From assembly GCA_009377495.1 (NCBI GenBank), contig WHTZ01000002.1:62001-126000 (forward strand): a DNA stretch of 64,000 bases, read 5' to 3'. Within the stretch, counting starts at the first letter, position 1; each line of letters begins with the position of its first letter. Origin of the DNA: Luteitalea sp. GTDB taxonomy: Bacteria > Acidobacteriota > Vicinamibacteria > Vicinamibacterales > Vicinamibacteraceae. A program made the position numbers and the translations under genes. The notes beneath the pieces were generated by a model. It ran no database searches and was not told where the DNA came from. It saw only the letters and a list, made by a program, of their open reading frames with translations. This document shows positions 62,280 to 64,000 of this stretch, one piece after another.

Positions 62280-64000
62280 ATGATCCTACCAATTCAACAG
62301 CAGGTTCGCGCGCGGCTCGCGGAGCTGCTCACACGCCAGTACGCCATTCCGCCCGACGAGCTCCCCGCTCTGATCATCGAGGCGCCGCCCCGGCGCGCGT
62401 TCGGCGACCTTGCCCTGCCCGTGGCATTCGAGCTCGCGCGCCGGCTCGGCCGTTCACCGCGCGTGATCGCGCAAGAAATCGTCAACGCGCTCGGTCGCGT
62501 CGATGGTGTGGGGCGCGTTACCGCTGCACCCAACGGCTACGTGAACGTGTTCCTCGATCGCGCGGCGCTCTTACGCGCGCGCCTAGCCGACGACGGCCAG
62601 ACGCCCGGCCCGTCCAGTGCAGTGCCCCGGGTCAAGACGATTGTCGAGCACACCTCGATCAACCCGAACAAAGCCGCGCATATCGGGCATCTCCGCAATG
62701 CGGCGCTTGGCGACACGCTCGTGCGCCTGCTGCGTTTCCTCGGCGTCCCCGTCGAGATACAGAACTACATCGACGATACCGGCGTGCAGGTGGCCGACGT
62801 GGTTGTCGGCTTCCGTGAGCTGGAAGACAAGACGCTGACCGACGTTCGGGACTTAGCCGAAGACACGCGGTTCGATTACTACTGTTGGGATCTCTACGCG
62901 CGCGTCACGGAGTGGTACGAAGCGGATAAGGCACGCCTCACGATGCGCGCCGCCACCCTGCACGCGATCGAGCAGGGTGAGGGTGATGCGCCAGCGATGG
63001 CGGCCTTCATTGCCGACCGCATCGTCCGCGCACACCTTGGCACGATGGGGCGGCTCGGCGTCGACTATAACCTGCTGACGTGGGAAGGTGACATCCTGCG
63101 CCTGAAGTTTTGGACGACCGCGTTCGAGACGTTGAAGCAGAACGGCGCGGTCTTCCTGCAGCCGGAGGGACGCTTGGCCGGCTGCTGGGTGATGCGCATC
63201 GACGAGGACCTCGACGCGACGGCTACCGCCGCGGAAGCCGACGCCGCGGGTGGGAGCGTGGTGCAAAACCTGGCAGAAAACCCGGCGGAACATCTGGCAG
63301 ATGGGGGCGAGCTCCGTGAGAAAGTGATTGTGCGGTCGGATGGTACCGTCACATATGTCGGCAAAGACATCGCGTATCAGTTCTGGAAATTCGGACTGCT
63401 CGGGATCGACTTCCATTATCGACCGTTCGCCTCGCGCGGCGACGGTGGCACGGTATGGGCCACTGCAACAGCGCCGGCCGACCGCGGCGTCGCGTCACCC
63501 GCATTTGGTCGCGCCGAGGTGACGTACAACGTCATCGACACGCGCCAGTCGTATCTGCAGAAGCTCCTCAAGCAAGCGCTGAAGGCAATGGGACACGAGC
63601 AGCAGGCAGAGCGATCCATTCATTTCGCGTATGAAATGGTGGCGCTTTCACACCGGACCGCGCGCGAGCTTGGGTATCAGGCCGGCGACGAGACGAAACC
63701 GTTTGTCGAGGTGTCCGGTCGCAAGGGCCTCGGCGTGAAAGCGGATGACCTCCTCGATCGCCTCATCGAGAAAGCCGCCGAGGAGGTCACGCGGCGCAAC
63801 CCTGGTCTCGCCTCCGAGGACACCCAACGCATTGCCGAGGTCATTGGCGTCGCGGCTCTGCGATATTTCATGATCAAGTTCTCGCGCACGAAGATCATTG
63901 CGTTCGACATCGACGACGCGCTCAGCTTCGAGGGCGAGAGCGGCCCCTACGTCCAGTACGCCGTCGTCCGTGCCAACAACATCTTCAACAAGCTGCGCGA
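62280..64000 (+). CDS. argS: Arginyl-tRNA synthetase (3' end outside window)
   Basis: 573 complete codons visible from ATG 62280. N-terminal ArgRS-specific domain, then VEHTSINPNKAAHIGHLRNAALGD with the HIGH-type motif, ETKPFVEVSGRKGLGVKADDLLD as KMSKS-region equivalent, and the start of the anticodon domain (GPYVQYAVVRANNIFNKL). The HIGH motif is AHIGHL. The REPIN-like element lies in its upstream region. Confidence 0.95.
   Translation, partial: MILPIQQQVRARLAELLTRQYAIPPDELPALIIEAPPRRAFGDLALPVAFELARRLGRSPRVIAQEIVNALGRVDGVGRVTAAPNGYVNVFLDRAALLRARLADDGQTPGPSSAVPRVKTIVEHTSINPNKAAHIGHLRNAALGDTLVRLLRFLGVPVEIQNYIDDTGVQVADVVVGFRELEDKTLTDVRDLAEDTRFDYYCWDLYARVTEWYEADKARLTMRAATLHAIEQGEGDAPAMAAFIADRIVRAHLGTMGRLGVDYNLLTWEGDILRLKFWTTAFETLKQNGAVFLQPEGRLAGCWVMRIDEDLDATATAAEADAAGGSVVQNLAENPAEHLADGGELREKVIVRSDGTVTYVGKDIAYQFWKFGLLGIDFHYRPFASRGDGGTVWATATAPADRGVASPAFGRAEVTYNVIDTRQSYLQKLLKQALKAMGHEQQAERSIHFAYEMVALSHRTARELGYQAGDETKPFVEVSGRKGLGVKADDLLDRLIEKAAEEVTRRNPGLASEDTQRIAEVIGVAALRYFMIKFSRTKIIAFDIDDALSFEGESGPYVQYAVVRANNIFNKLR

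Overview
The window is 64 kb of high-GC chromosomal DNA, almost entirely conserved core genes. It comes from a Gram-negative bacterium: it carries BamA, Skp, LolCD, LpxA, LpxI, Lnt and a TonB-type protein. It makes menaquinone through the futalosine route, and it couples electron-transferring flavoprotein (ETF) oxidation to quinone through EtfD. The gene content and order, together with DUF374, DUF2085, DUF6600-type and HspR genes, point to Acidobacteriota, probably a Vicinamibacteria-like lineage. That placement is inference; no rRNA is present to confirm it.

Layout. Positions 1-42829 are all on the minus strand. Read in transcription order (right to left) they hold: acyl-CoA dehydrogenase, meaB, mce, mtnP and an AdoK-type kinase (propionyl/methylmalonyl and methylthioadenosine metabolism); small membrane proteins (DUF2085, a DUF6677-like protein, an unlisted 57-residue protein, VanZ); an enoyl-CoA hydratase; ribH-nusB; lysS-lolC-lolD; clpC; the envelope block bamA-skp-fabZ/lpxA-lpxI-Gfo/Idh; a seven-gene menaquinone operon (degenerate mqnE-like, mqnA, mqnC, amidohydrolase, mqnP, ubiX, menG); tonB, miaA, hfq, deoB, dgt; and DUF177-rpmF-plsX-fabD-fabG-acpP-fabF-etfB-etfA-etfD, followed by a partial DUF374 acyltransferase. 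Positions 42954-43472 hold a lone plus-strand outer-membrane barrel. Positions 43518-51229 (minus) hold dnaK-dnaJ-hspR, a DnaC-like ATPase, hemW and a tandem pair of secreted proteins of unknown function. Positions 51461-55439 (plus) hold a FecR/DUF6600-type protein and a class A PBP. Positions 55478-61412 (minus) hold prfB (with a programmed frameshift), lnt, a SPOR protein, a TPR protein and a V4R-like protein. Positions 61436-64000 (plus) hold mobA and the start of argS.

The most striking non-genic feature is a set of intergenic tracts with a strict 7-bp period. Most begin at, or within a few bases of, a stop codon and end just before the next gene. The heptamer sequence differs between loci but the period does not. 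Many tracts fold into a long inverted repeat around a shared GGGCTGTCTCAGG core. A second family of REP-like palindromes (GTAGGGCGC...GCGCCCTAC, often paired) lies in other gaps, once inside a heptad tract. Several genes take their stop codon and last residues from these repeats.

Other notable points are an MqnE homologue that has lost its radical-SAM cysteines while staying locked into the menaquinone operon, a DnaJ with HPN in place of HPD, the canonical RF2 frameshift site, and a tandem duplication that copied its own promoter and the last codons of hemW. I found no CRISPR array, tRNA, rRNA, prophage, transposase or defence island.
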